Source: Paraburkholderia sp. Ac-20340
Lineage (GTDB): Bacteria > Pseudomonadota > Gammaproteobacteria > Burkholderiales > Burkholderiaceae
Direction of reading: 5' to 3'
Assembly (NCBI RefSeq): GCF_017104965.1
Contig: NZ_JAAGPR010000006.1
Coordinates: 186,001-250,000, forward strand
Length of the DNA stretch: 64,000 nucleotides
Shown: piece by piece, positions 15,267-24,517 of the stretch
Numbering within the stretch: the stretch's first letter is position 1
Layout of the letters: every line of letters begins with the position of its first letter
Program-made: the position numbers and the translations under genes
The notes under the pieces: generated by a model
Told to the model about the DNA's origin: nothing
What the model saw: the letters and a program-made list of their open reading frames with translations, nothing else
The model's database searches: none

Positions 15267-17537
15267 ATGCAAGATCCTGAAACACTCGGCGGCGTCACGC
15301 GCTCAAGCGGCGTGGATCATCCCGATCAATCTCCCGATGGCGCATTCATCGCGCCCGAAACGCCCGAAGTCGCAAGCGCCGACCAGCATGTGCTGAAGTC
15401 GGGCGACACCTTCATCGTCAATGATCCGCTCGGCGATATCACCGGTATCGACGACGGTCTGTTCGTCAACGACACGCGCGTGCTGTCGTCGCTGCGTCTG
15501 ACCTTCGGCGGGCGCGTGCCTTCGCTGCTCTCGGGCAGCGTGAGCAGCGACAACACCGCGTTCACCGCGCATCTCACCAATCGTCCCTTGCCGCCGCTCG
15601 GCGGCACGAGCACGCCCGAAGGCGTGATTCACGTCGAACGCGAGCGCGTGCTCTCGGGCACGATGATGACCGAAGCGATCGAGCTCACGAATTACGGCAC
15701 CGAAGACGCGGTCGTGCCGCTTTCGGTGTCGTTCGCGAGCGACTTTCGCGACATGTTCGAAGTGCGCGGCCTCAAGCGCGAAGTGCGCGGCGAACTGAAA
15801 GCGCCGCGCATCGAAGGCAATACCGTGCGGCTCGAATATATCGGCCTCGATAAAGTGGCGCGGCGCGTGCGCATCGAATTCTCGCCGACGCCTAGCAAAC
15901 TGCTCGCCGATCGCGCCGACTTTTCCGTCGAACTGCCCGCGCAGGCCTGCGTCTCGCTTTATCTGACCGTGTCGATCGAGCTCGAAGCGCTCGAAGGCGT
16001 CGCGCCGAATACGCCCAGCGCGGGCATCATCAAGCCGCACCATTGTCTCGCCGATTCGAACGGGCAGAGCGTGGGCCGCGCGGCCGTGCGCGCCGCGCTC
16101 GTCGATGCGCACATCGTCATGCGTGAGCGGCGCCGCCAGACTGCGCGCGTGCGTTCGAGCAATCCGCTCTTCAATGCGTGGATCAACCGCTCGATCGCCG
16201 ATCTCGGCCTGCTGACCACCGATCTGCCGACCGGTCCGTATCCGTACGCGGGCATTCCGTGGTTCTCCACGCCGTTCGGCCGCGACGCCATCATCACTTC
16301 GCTGCAGACGCTGTGGCTGCAACCGGCGCTCGCGCGCGGCGTGCTGCGCTTTCTCGCGGCGCATCAGGCGCAGGAGGATTCGGCGTTCCGCGATGCGGCG
16401 GTCGGCAAGATCATGCACGAGATGCGCAAGAGCGAAATGGCGGCCACCGGCGAAGTGCCGTTCGCGCTCTATTACGGCGGGGTGGATTCCACGCCGCTGT
16501 TTGTCGTGCTGGCGGGCGCCTACGCGGAGCGCACCGGCGACATGGCGCTGATCGACGAGCTCTGGCCCGCGCTGGAGCGCGCCGCCGCGTGGGTGGCAGG
16601 TGTGTGCGAGCGCAACAAACTCGGCTTGCTCGATTATCGGCGCGAATCGGAAGGCGGGCTTGCGAATCAGGGCTGGAAAGACAGCCACGATTCCGTATTC
16701 CACGCCGATGGCCGCTTCCCCGATGGGCCGATTGCGCTGGTCGAAGTGCAGGCCTATGCGAGCGCGGCGTTCGAAACGATGTCGAAGTTCGCCACGCATC
16801 GCGGTCTGGTGGAGGAGGCGGCGCGTTACGCGGGCCGCGCGGCGAAGATTCGTCGCTGTGTCGAGGATCGCTACTGGATGCCGGAGTCGGACTTCTACGG
16901 CATCGCGCTCGATGGGCACGGCGAGTTGTGCCGTGTGCTCGCATCGAATGCGGGGCATCTGCTGGCGTTCGGTCTGCCGGAGTACGAGCGCGGGCGCGCC
17001 GTGGCGGAGACGCTCGAATCCGCGCTGTTCCACACGGGCTGGGGCGTGCGCACGCTGGCGGCGGGCCAGGCGCGTTTCAATCCGATGGCGTATCACAACG
17101 GATCGGTCTGGCCGCACGATAACGCGTTGTGCGCGCGCGGTCTCGCGCGCTATGGACGCAAGGAAGCCGCGGTGCGCCTGTTGCAGGCGCTGTTCGAAGC
17201 GGCGGTGACCTTCGATATGCGTTTGCCCGAGCTGTTCTGCGGCTTCCCGCGCCGCCGTGGCGAGCCGCCTACGGCGTATCCGGTCGCGTGTCTGCCGCAG
17301 GCGTGGGCGGCGGGTTCGCCGTTCATGATGCTGGAGGCGTGTCTGGGCGTGAGCATCGACGCCTCGCGTCACGAAGTACGCGTCGAGCAGCCGATGCTGC
17401 CCGAAGGCATCGACTGGCTCGAAGTGGGGCACTTGCGCGTGGGCAATGCGGCCGTGACGCTCACGTTCCGTCGCGTGGACGGCAAGGTCGTGGCATCGGC
17501 GGATCGCAGCGACGTGAAGGTGGTCGCGGTGCTCTAA
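15267..17537 (+). CDS. Amylo-alpha-1,6-glucosidase / glycogen-debranching-type protein
   Basis: A 756-residue two-domain protein. The N-terminal GDE-N domain (about residues 40-270) carries KSGDTFIVNDPLGDITG and DGLFVNDTRVLSSLRLT. The C-terminal (alpha/alpha)6 barrel (about 300-740) carries WFSTPFGRDAIITSLQTLW, GWKDSHDSVF and NPMAYHNGSVWPHDNAL, acidic and aromatic residues typical of GH63/GH133-like debranching enzymes. It probably removes alpha-1,6 branches or acts on a related oligosaccharide. No glgABC or trehalose-synthesis genes are nearby, so the context does not name the substrate. AGGAGG 7 nt before ATG 15267 is an excellent ribosome site. Confidence 0.9.
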   Translation: MQDPETLGGVTRSSGVDHPDQSPDGAFIAPETPEVASADQHVLKSGDTFIVNDPLGDITGIDDGLFVNDTRVLSSLRLTFGGRVPSLLSGSVSSDNTAFTAHLTNRPLPPLGGTSTPEGVIHVERERVLSGTMMTEAIELTNYGTEDAVVPLSVSFASDFRDMFEVRGLKREVRGELKAPRIEGNTVRLEYIGLDKVARRVRIEFSPTPSKLLADRADFSVELPAQACVSLYLTVSIELEALEGVAPNTPSAGIIKPHHCLADSNGQSVGRAAVRAALVDAHIVMRERRRQTARVRSSNPLFNAWINRSIADLGLLTTDLPTGPYPYAGIPWFSTPFGRDAIITSLQTLWLQPALARGVLRFLAAHQAQEDSAFRDAAVGKIMHEMRKSEMAATGEVPFALYYGGVDSTPLFVVLAGAYAERTGDMALIDELWPALERAAAWVAGVCERNKLGLLDYRRESEGGLANQGWKDSHDSVFHADGRFPDGPIALVEVQAYASAAFETMSKFATHRGLVEEAARYAGRAAKIRRCVEDRYWMPESDFYGIALDGHGELCRVLASNAGHLLAFGLPEYERGRAVAETLESALFHTGWGVRTLAAGQARFNPMAYHNGSVWPHDNALCARGLARYGRKEAAVRLLQALFEAAVTFDMRLPELFCGFPRRRGEPPTAYPVACLPQAWAAGSPFMMLEACLGVSIDASRHEVRVEQPMLPEGIDWLEVGHLRVGNAAVTLTFRRVDGKVVASADRSDVKVVAVL

Positions 17538-17558
17538 CGCATCCGCGACGCGCGGCGA

Positions 17559-18617
17559 TCAGCGTTTGATCAGGTCGCCGCGCACGTCCATGCCGCCGGT
17601 TTCCACGCCCTTCGTATTGCGGATGCGCGGCTGGTCGAAGGCGCGCAACGCGTCCAGCTGTGCCGTCGTGCCGATGCCCAGTTGCCTGAGCACGGCCACG
17701 ACGATCGCATAGAGCGCGCCGACATTGCCGTCCTCCACCTTGACCGCAATGCCGATCGCGCGCGTGGCGCCCGGCAACGCGCCGCGCCGCACGCCAATCG
17801 CGTAACTCCCATCCGCGCCCACCTTGCCGACCAGATCGCCGCCAAACGCGCGCATCAGCGTCGTGCAGAAGCGCTGTTCGCCCGCGACCATCTCCGGGTG
17901 GGTCGTCATCGCGCGATAGATGCGCGCGAGCGCTTGCGTGCGTGCGTCCTGCGTTTGGGTATTCGTAGCCGTATCGGCGGCCTGCGCGAGCTTCGCGTAA
18001 AGCCGCGCGAGGCGGTCGAGCGGGAAGGCTGGAGTTGGCAGATTGCAGCCGTCGATACCCCATTGCACGCCGTCGTCGGGCAGATCGCAGACGGAGGCGA
18101 CCGTCTGTTTTACGCGCAATTGCAGCGGGTGACCGGCCGCATGGTAATCCTCGACGGGCGCGCCCATCGCGCTCGCCGCCGCGAGCATGCCCGCGTGCTT
18201 GCCCGAGCAGTTGCTGCACGCCGGCGTGGGCTCGAAACCGCGTTTGATCCAGTCGCGCCAGACCGCGTCCGATAGCGGCGCGTGGCCGCCGCAACGCATG
18301 GCGTCTTCGTTCACGCCCACTTTGGCCAGCATGCTGCGCGTACGTTCGATATGGCGCGGCTCGCTGCTGTTCGACCCGCACATGAGCGCGAGATCGCCAT
18401 CGTCGAAACCAAAACGTTCCAGCGCGCCGGTTTCGATCACGGCCAGCGCCTGCGCGGGCTTGGCCGCCGAGCGCACGAGCGTGAGCCGATGCGGATCGTT
18501 GAAGGCCTGCAGCATCTGGCCGCTCGCATCGACCACGGCAATATGCGCGCGATGCGTACTCTCGACGATACCGCCGCGATACACAACGGCAGCGGTCTGC
18601 GAAAAATCGGTGGTCAT
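17559..18617 (-). CDS. Asparaginase (Rhizobium etli type II-like)
   Basis: A 352-residue asparaginase of the PF06089 family, unrelated to the E. coli AnsA/AnsB fold. Diagnostic blocks are LVRSAAKPAQALAVIETG with a Ser-x-x-Lys pair, LALMCGSNSSEP, CSNCSGKHAGMLAA and the C-terminal RNTKGVETG. It hydrolyses L-asparagine to aspartate and ammonia, probably in the cytoplasm since no signal peptide is seen. GGAG lies upstream of the ATG at 18617. The gene converges with the debranching-enzyme gene, only 21 bp apart, and stands alone. Confidence 0.92.
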   Translation of the reverse strand: MTTDFSQTAAVVYRGGIVESTHRAHIAVVDASGQMLQAFNDPHRLTLVRSAAKPAQALAVIETGALERFGFDDGDLALMCGSNSSEPRHIERTRSMLAKVGVNEDAMRCGGHAPLSDAVWRDWIKRGFEPTPACSNCSGKHAGMLAAASAMGAPVEDYHAAGHPLQLRVKQTVASVCDLPDDGVQWGIDGCNLPTPAFPLDRLARLYAKLAQAADTATNTQTQDARTQALARIYRAMTTHPEMVAGEQRFCTTLMRAFGGDLVGKVGADGSYAIGVRRGALPGATRAIGIAVKVEDGNVGALYAIVVAVLRQLGIGTTAQLDALRAFDQPRIRNTKGVETGGMDVRGDLIKR

Positions 18618-19277
18618 GGTGGGTCTCCGTGAGCCTGGCGGATCGAATGTCGCTTGCGTGCCGGGCGATTCTGATACCGCGAATTCTAACGTTATTGCGT
18701 GACGCTATTCCTCATTCGAATTCCCAATTGAATATTCATTGAACGTTCATTGATCGATGCGGATGTTCACAACCATCAAAATCGATGCGAATTCAATTTT
18801 CCGGTTCTAAACATTTCATTTGCTTTACGTCGCAGTCTGAATCGCCGATTTAGTGTTTTTATGCGCTTTTTTGGGGCGCTATTGCACTGCATAAGCGCTG
18901 CCGGACGATTGCCTCAATGCTTATTCGGGACCCACCAAGCACAGTCTTTTGTGTACTTCATAGTGGGGTGTTCTTTTGGCGCAACGCCAATTCAATTTCG
19001 ACGCAATTTTTATTTTCGAAGCCTTATGATTCGCGTGATCGTATTTCCTGCCACGCGGCACGACGCCACGAGCGTACGTGCAAGCCTGCTTTTTTGTGTC
19101 CCTGCAAGCCGGCGCGGCCATTGCATTGTCCGCAATAATCGCTCGTCATTATCGGGGTGTTGCGCAATTGAAGCCTCATTCGCATCGATCTGCCAATGAG
19201 GTTTGCGCAGCGGCATGTGTCACGTGGAAAGCGCATTCGATTCAATGAATTAACGCCCAAACTCGGAGCCATAAAAC
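18618..19277. other. Long AT-rich intergenic region upstream of porin
   Basis: About 660 bp, markedly AT-richer than the flanks, with long T-runs. I see no convincing gene. An open frame at 18750-19199 has no ribosome site, no recognisable motif and an un-Burkholderia-like composition (many F, C, S, I), so it is probably chance. The region should hold the porin promoter and perhaps regulatory RNA; GGAG 9 nt before ATG 19278 is the porin ribosome site. Confidence 0.55.
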
Positions 19278-20435
19278 ATGAAAAAATCGCTAATCGCCCT
19301 CGCACTGACCGGCGCGTTCGCAGTTTCCGCTCACGCGCAAAGCAGTGTCACGCTGTACGGCCTCATCGATACCGGTCTCGTCTACACGAACAACCAGATG
19401 GGCCACAGCAACTGGCAACTGAATAGCAGCTCCACGCAGAACACGGTGTTCGGCCTCAAGGGTACGGAAGACCTCGGCGGCGGCCTGAAGGCGATCTTCA
19501 AGCTCGAGCAGGGCTTTATCCTGAACAACGGCGCGCAGGCATTCTCGGGCGACATGTTTGGCTCGCAGGCATGGGTCGGTCTGCAGACGGATCAATACGG
19601 CACGGTGACGTTCGGCCGCCAGTTCGACGTGATGAACGACCTCGTGGGCCCGCTCACGGCTGAATTCAACACGTGGGGCGGCAGCCTCGCAGCGCACCCG
19701 TTCGAGAACGACAACCTCGCAGCTAACTCGGTCGTCATCAACAACTCGGTCAAGTACGCAAGCCCGACGTGGTACGGCGTGACGTTCGAGACGATGTACT
19801 CGTTCAGCAACCAGACCAACTTCGCGAACAACCGCTCGTATGGCTTCGCTGTGTCGTACGCACAAGGCCCGCTGAACCTCGCAGCAGGCTACCTGCAACT
19901 GAACAGCGCAGGCACCAGCAGCGGCGCAGTGACGTCGGGCGACACCAGCGCGAACTTCATCGCACAACGCCAGCGTGTCTGGTCGGTGGGCGGTAACTAC
20001 ACGTACGGCCCGGTCACGGCCGGCCTCGTGTGGAGCCACTCGCAGATCGACAACGCGTCGGGCGTGTTCTCGTTCGGCACGGGCACGTACCTGGGCAGCG
20101 GCGATTCGTCGGCAGGCTCGCTCGCGGGCTCGCTGCGTCTGGACAACTACGAAGCGAACATCAAGTACGCGATCACGCCGGCATGGTCGGTTTCGGGCGC
20201 CTACACGTACACGCACGGCGCGTACAACGGCTCGAACCCGGGCTGGAACACGGGCATGATCCAGACGGACTACGCGATCAGCAAGCGCACCGACTTCTAC
20301 CTGGAAGGCGTGTACCAGAACGTTCACGGCGCGCCGGAAGGTTCGGTCCTGTCGCACGCGATGATCAACACGCTGTCGCCGTCGTCGACGGACACGCAGG
20401 TGGCGGTCACGGTCGGCATGCGTCACGCATTCTGA
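19278..20435 (+). CDS. Gram-negative outer-membrane porin
   Basis: A 385-residue general porin. The signal peptide (about residues 1-20; MKKSLIALALTGAFAVSAHA) is followed by QSSVTLYGLIDTGLVYTNN. The eyelet-loop start FGLKGTEDLGGGLKAIFKLEQGF and the C-terminal VGMRHAF with terminal Phe complete the family pattern. Codon use is strongly biased to a few preferred codons (many AAC, TAC, GGC), more than in the other two porins here, suggesting high expression. It forms a trimeric channel in the outer membrane. A bidirectional terminator follows. Confidence 0.95.
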   Translation: MKKSLIALALTGAFAVSAHAQSSVTLYGLIDTGLVYTNNQMGHSNWQLNSSSTQNTVFGLKGTEDLGGGLKAIFKLEQGFILNNGAQAFSGDMFGSQAWVGLQTDQYGTVTFGRQFDVMNDLVGPLTAEFNTWGGSLAAHPFENDNLAANSVVINNSVKYASPTWYGVTFETMYSFSNQTNFANNRSYGFAVSYAQGPLNLAAGYLQLNSAGTSSGAVTSGDTSANFIAQRQRVWSVGGNYTYGPVTAGLVWSHSQIDNASGVFSFGTGTYLGSGDSSAGSLAGSLRLDNYEANIKYAITPAWSVSGAYTYTHGAYNGSNPGWNTGMIQTDYAISKRTDFYLEGVYQNVHGAPEGSVLSHAMINTLSPSSTDTQVAVTVGMRHAF

Positions 20436-20483
20436 TCGCCTGAATCGCGCGGTGGGGTTCTACCGCGCGTGATGGCCGACTGA

Positions 20484-20524
20484 AAAACGGGCCCGCTTTT
20501 TTTAGCGGGCCCGTTTTGTTTTGG
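20484..20524. terminator. Bidirectional terminator between porin and MFS gene
   Basis: AACGGGCCCGCT (20486-20497) pairs perfectly with AGCGGGCCCGTT (20504-20515) across a T6 loop. T-rich sequence follows on the plus strand and five T on the minus strand, so it can serve both convergent genes. A second hairpin, CGCGCGGT/ACCGCGCG, lies at about 20446-20469. Confidence 0.92.
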
Positions 20525-20543
20525 TTGCGCGTACAACGAAGTA

Positions 20544-22136
20544 TCAAGCTTCGTTGGTGCGCATGAGCAGTTTGACCGCAGCGGCAGCGCTGAGCGCGAA
20601 ACCGGCGCTCAGCAGCAAGGCCCACGCAAAACCCTGCGCGAATGCAAGCGGGGCGGCTTTTGCAAGCACCTGAACGACGGATGCGTCGAGCGTGCGCAGT
20701 GTATCGGCGAGATCGCCTGCAAGCAGGCTTGCCATGAAATGCGCGTCGACGGCACGCGCGGCGGCAGGCGATGCGGCCACGAGATGCGCAAGCGCGCCAT
20801 GCGTGCGCGCCGCGAGCACCGCGCCCAATACGCCGACCGAAGTGACGATGGCCGCAAAACGCGTCGTCGTGCTGATACCCGACGCCATGCCGGTTCGCTG
20901 CGGCGGCACGCAAGCCATGATGGCTTTTTGCGTATCGCCATTCATGATGCCCGCGCCGGTGCCGGTCACGAGCATCGCCAGCGCCACATAGGCGTAGTGA
21001 CCGCTCGCGGCGCAGGCGGCCGTCGCCAGATTGCCTGCGCCGATCAGCGCGAGTCCCACGCTTAGCACGCCGCCCGTTGCGATCCGGCGCGAGAGCGCGG
21101 CGCCCAGCGTCGGCCCGACGATCATCGCCACGGCGAACGGCAGCATGCCGAGCCCCGCAGCCAGCGCGGAAAAGCCGAACGCAATCTGCAGATAGAGCGG
21201 CAGGAAGGTCATCATGACCTGCGCGCAGGCCGCATAGCCGAACATCGCCAGCAAGGCGCCGACAAAGCGCGCGCGGCCAAATAGCGCGAGATCGACCATC
21301 GGCCGGTCCTGCACGCGTTCGGCGCAGATAAACGCGCCCATCAGCACGGCGCTCGCAGCGACGCGCCCAAGCGTGGCTGCCGAATCCCAGCCATGCGCGG
21401 GAATGCCGATCAAGGCCCACACGCCGCAGGCGAGCGCGGCGGCGAACAGCAGGCTGCCCGGCGCGTCGAGGCGTCTGGCGTGCGGATCGCGCGATTCGTC
21501 GATTGCCAGCCATGCGCCGATGCCGAGCGCGAGGCAGATCGGCGGATTCATCAGAAAAATCCAGCGCCAGCCCGCCCATTGCGTGATGGCGCCCCCGATC
21601 CATGGCGCAAGCGTCGTGGCGATGCCCATGCACATGCCCCAGATCGCCCATGCGCGCTCGCGCGCCGGTCTGTGGGCAAAGCGGTGCGCGATCACGGAAA
21701 GCGCGGCGGTGAGCAGCAGTGCCGCGCCGACGCCTTTCACGGCGCGCGCGGCGATCAACGCGCTGGCGGTGGGCGCAGCGCCGCAGGCCAGCGAGGCGAG
21801 CGCGAACAGCACGAGACCGCCGAGCAGCGTGCGGCGGCGCCCGAATCGGTCGGCCAGCGCGCCCGCCGGCAGCAGGCAGGCCGCGAACGCGGTCATGTAG
21901 GCGCTCACGACCCACTCGATCTGCGCGAAGCTCGCGTGAAAGGAGTGCGCGATCGAGGGCAGCGAAACCGCGACCACATTGGTGTCGAGCACGATCAAGG
22001 CGCAAGTGGCGGAGGCGACCGTGAGCGTGATGTACGGATGGCGCTCGGAAAATCTGGTAGCGCTGGTCGCGCTGGCGGGGGTTGCGTCGATTGATGCGGT
22101 ATCGGCGGGCGCGCTGGAAACGGCAGTGTCGGACAT
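20544..22136 (-). CDS. DHA2-family MFS transporter
   Basis: A 530-residue major-facilitator exporter of the 14-helix type. Seen are IVLDTNVVAVSLPSIAHSF in helix 1, GALADRFGRRRTLLGG between helices 2 and 3 (motif A) and GIATTLAPWIGGAITQWAGW in helix 5 (motif C). An N-terminal Ala/Ser/Thr-rich tail of about 30 residues is cytoplasmic. It probably expels a toxic compound or metabolite. It is divergent from a LysR gene 106 bp away, which likely controls it. The start at ATG 22136 is judged by homology; the ribosome site is weak and 22175 remains possible. Confidence 0.88.
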   Translation of the reverse strand: MSDTAVSSAPADTASIDATPASATSATRFSERHPYITLTVASATCALIVLDTNVVAVSLPSIAHSFHASFAQIEWVVSAYMTAFAACLLPAGALADRFGRRRTLLGGLVLFALASLACGAAPTASALIAARAVKGVGAALLLTAALSVIAHRFAHRPARERAWAIWGMCMGIATTLAPWIGGAITQWAGWRWIFLMNPPICLALGIGAWLAIDESRDPHARRLDAPGSLLFAAALACGVWALIGIPAHGWDSAATLGRVAASAVLMGAFICAERVQDRPMVDLALFGRARFVGALLAMFGYAACAQVMMTFLPLYLQIAFGFSALAAGLGMLPFAVAMIVGPTLGAALSRRIATGGVLSVGLALIGAGNLATAACAASGHYAYVALAMLVTGTGAGIMNGDTQKAIMACVPPQRTGMASGISTTTRFAAIVTSVGVLGAVLAARTHGALAHLVAASPAAARAVDAHFMASLLAGDLADTLRTLDASVVQVLAKAAPLAFAQGFAWALLLSAGFALSAAAAVKLLMRTNEA

Positions 22137-22242
22137 GAAAGTGGGCGGGCAGATGAGCGAAAGATCCGAACGCATCGTCGCATCATCGACGCTTAGCAGT
22201 CATTGCCATAAAATAGCGATTTGCTTCGCAAAATTAACAATC

Positions 22243-23142
22243 ATGAGCCGTATCGAACTGCGCCACCTGCGAGCGTTCCTGAGCGTGGCGCGCCATCTGC
22301 ATTTCGCACGCGCCGCCGAGGAGCTGGACATGGCGCCGCCCGCGCTCACGCGCCATATCCAGGAGGCCGAGCGGCATCTGGGCACGCGCCTGTTTCACCG
22401 CTCGCGCACGGCGGTCACGCTGACGGCGGCGGGCGAAGCCTATCTGCCCGAAGCGGCGGCAGCGCTGGAGCATCTGCAGCGCGGCGAGGAAATGGCGGCG
22501 CTGGCCGCGCGCGGCGAGGCGGGGCGCATCGTGGCGGGTTATGTGTCGTCGGCGGTGTATTCGGGCGCGTTGCAGCGCTCGATCGGCGAATTCCGCGCCG
22601 CCTGGCCGCGCGTGGAAGTGAGCGTGACCGAAATCGCCATGGACGATGTGGGCCGCCGTCTGGAAACCGGCTTGCTCGACATCGCCTATGTGCGCCCGCC
22701 GCTCGCGCTGCCGGATTCCCTGCGCATGTTCACGCTGCAGCGCGATGCCTTCGTGGCGGCGGTGCCAGCCGGATCGAGCTACGCCGAATGCGAGACGCTG
22801 CGCGCCGCCGATCTCGCCGAAGCCAGTTTTGCCGTGCCGGAACAGGAATTCGGCACGATGGAACTGGCGCGGCGCGGGCGCTTCGTGCCGCGCATTGCGG
22901 CGCGCCCGGGCGGCTTGCTGGCGGTGCTCGCGTGCGTGTCGGTGAACGGCTGGGTGGGCGTGATTCCAGACGCGCTGGCCGGTTGCGTGACCTTGCCGGG
23001 CATCGTGTACCGGCCGATCGCCGGCAAGCCGATCACTTCCGAACTCGCGCTCGTGTACCGCAAGCATGAACGCGCGCCTGCGGTGCGGGCGTTTCTGCGG
23101 CTCGTGGCGCGCTCGGGGACGATAAAGGGCGCCGGATCATGA
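22243..23142 (+). CDS. LysR-family transcriptional regulator
   Basis: A 299-residue LysR regulator. The N-terminal winged HTH reads LRHLRAFLSVARHLHFARAAEELDMAPPALTRHIQEAE, then GTRLFHRSRTAVTLTAAGEAY. The effector domain spans about residues 90-290. It starts at ATG 22243, because upstream in-frame codons run antisense into the divergent transporter gene. The arrangement implies that it regulates the MFS exporter at 20544-22136 and itself from the shared 106-bp gap, which contains the AT-rich run AAATAGCGATTTGCTTCGC. The inducer is unknown. Confidence 0.9.
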   Translation: MSRIELRHLRAFLSVARHLHFARAAEELDMAPPALTRHIQEAERHLGTRLFHRSRTAVTLTAAGEAYLPEAAAALEHLQRGEEMAALAARGEAGRIVAGYVSSAVYSGALQRSIGEFRAAWPRVEVSVTEIAMDDVGRRLETGLLDIAYVRPPLALPDSLRMFTLQRDAFVAAVPAGSSYAECETLRAADLAEASFAVPEQEFGTMELARRGRFVPRIAARPGGLLAVLACVSVNGWVGVIPDALAGCVTLPGIVYRPIAGKPITSELALVYRKHERAPAVRAFLRLVARSGTIKGAGS

Positions 23143-23170
23143 CGGGCGGCGCCGGTGGATCGCGGCTCGC

Positions 23171-23494
23171 TCAGGACGCTTTCACCATTGCCACGACCGA
23201 AACGTCGTAAGGCATCGAAGTGGGCGCGCGAAAGCGCCAGTGCTGGCCCGGCGCAAGGCCGGAACCGCTCGCCGATGTCGTGCCCAGAATCTCGCCTTGC
23301 GCGTTGAGCAGATTGATCGTGATGGTGGCGTGATCGATGCGCGCGCCGGACGTGTTGGTGGCGATGCCGCTGATATAGCCCGTGATGCCGCCGGGGTCGA
23401 CGACGCCGCGCAGCTCGCTCAATTCCAGTGAACCTTGCGCATGCGCGGCAAGCGAGGCGATCGCGAGTGCCGCTGCGATGAGCGTTTTCTTCAT
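23171..23494 (-). CDS. Small secreted FxLYD-like protein
   Basis: A 107-residue protein with a clear signal peptide (residues 1-19; MKKTLIAAALAIASLAAHA). The mature part is one beta-rich domain, with GGITGYISGIATNTSGARIDHATITINLLNAQGE and GLAPGQHWRF. This matches the FxLYD/DUF3426-like pattern of small beta-sandwich domains in bacterial envelope proteins. ATG 23494 is chosen because GGGAG lies 8 nt upstream. No enzymatic residues are apparent; a binding or scaffolding role in the periplasm is possible. Confidence 0.75.
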   Translation of the reverse strand: MKKTLIAAALAIASLAAHAQGSLELSELRGVVDPGGITGYISGIATNTSGARIDHATITINLLNAQGEILGTTSASGSGLAPGQHWRFRAPTSMPYDVSVVAMVKAS

Positions 23495-23757
23495 GACGAT
23501 TTCTCCCATCTGGTTGAAAGGCCGCTCAATTGAAGCGCACAGCGCGCCGCCGAAATATGAGGAAATTCCGATAAATCGCCTGGCCTGACGGCCATTGCGC
23601 GCTGCGCTTAGCCCGAGTCAGACCGCACGATCGCGCCCTTTATCTCTCCCGATGCCGCGAGCAGGACCGCCCACCGCTTCCGGGTGGGTGCAATGCGCGC
23701 GCCGCACCTTATGGTTGTCGGCATGGCGGCATCGATCGCAATGATCTGGAGGAAGAC

Positions 23758-24507
23758 ATGAAGGTGTTGGTAGCAATCAAGCGCGTGGTGGACGCCAACG
23801 TGAAAGTGCGCGTCAAGGCCGACGGCTCGGGCGTCGATCTCGCGAACGTCAAGATGAGCCTCAATCCGTTCGACGAAATCGCCGTGGAAGAAGCGATGAG
23901 GTTGAAGGAGCAGGGCGTGGTCAGCGAAGTGGTCGCCGTGTCGTGCGGCCCGGCGGCCTGCCAGGAAACGCTGCGCACGGCGATGGCGATCGGCGCGGAC
24001 CGCGGCGTGCTGATCGAAACGGAAACGGCGCTCGAACCGCTGGCCGTTGCGAAGCTGCTCAAGGCGCTGATGGACAAGGAAGCGCCGCAACTGGTGCTGC
24101 TCGGCAAACAGGCCATCGACGATGACTGCAACCAGACCGGGCAAATGCTGGCGGCGCTGGCTGGACGCCCGCAGGCCACGTTTGCAAGCAAGCTCGACAT
24201 CGTCGATGGCAAGGCGCGCGTCACGCGCGAGATCGACGGCGGGCTGGAAACGGTGCAGATCGCGCTGCCGGCGATCGTCACCACCGATCTGCGGCTGAAC
24301 GAGCCGCGCTACGCGACGCTGCCCAACATCATGAAGGCGAAGAAAAAGCCGCTCGACACGACCACGCCCGCGCAGCTTGGCGTGGACGTGACGCCGCGTC
24401 TGGCCACGCTGAACACCGCCGAACCCGCAGCACGCGCGGCAGGCATCAAGGTGCCCGATGTCGCCACGCTGGTGGCGAAGCTGAAAAACGAAGCGAAAGT
24501 GATCTGA
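23758..24507 (+). CDS. etfB: Electron transfer flavoprotein beta subunit
   Basis: A 249-residue ETF beta subunit. It begins [20 protein letters not shown] and contains the AMP-binding/family signature region around [34 protein letters not shown], followed by [44 protein letters not shown], with the conserved leucine and lysine-rich recognition loop that docks on acyl-CoA dehydrogenases. With EtfA it carries electrons to ETF:quinone oxidoreductase. GGAGGAAG precedes the ATG. It lies just before an island with five acyl-CoA dehydrogenases, its natural electron donors. Confidence 0.96.
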   Translation: MKVLVAIKRVVDANVKVRVKADGSGVDLANVKMSLNPFDEIAVEEAMRLKEQGVVSEVVAVSCGPAACQETLRTAMAIGADRGVLIETETALEPLAVAKLLKALMDKEAPQLVLLGKQAIDDDCNQTGQMLAALAGRPQATFASKLDIVDGKARVTREIDGGLETVQIALPAIVTTDLRLNEPRYATLPNIMKAKKKPLDTTTPAQLGVDVTPRLATLNTAEPAARAAGIKVPDVATLVAKLKNEAKVI

Positions 24508-24517
24508 GGACAGGCAA

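Noticed and set aside
15303..17432. 709-codon open frame on the minus strand
   Set aside because: Arg/His-rich antisense shadow of the debranching-enzyme gene caused by GC3 bias.
18750..19199. Open frame of 149 codons upstream of the second porin
   Set aside because: No ribosome site, no recognisable domain, rich in Phe, Cys and Ser unlike its neighbours, and within an AT-rich promoter region.
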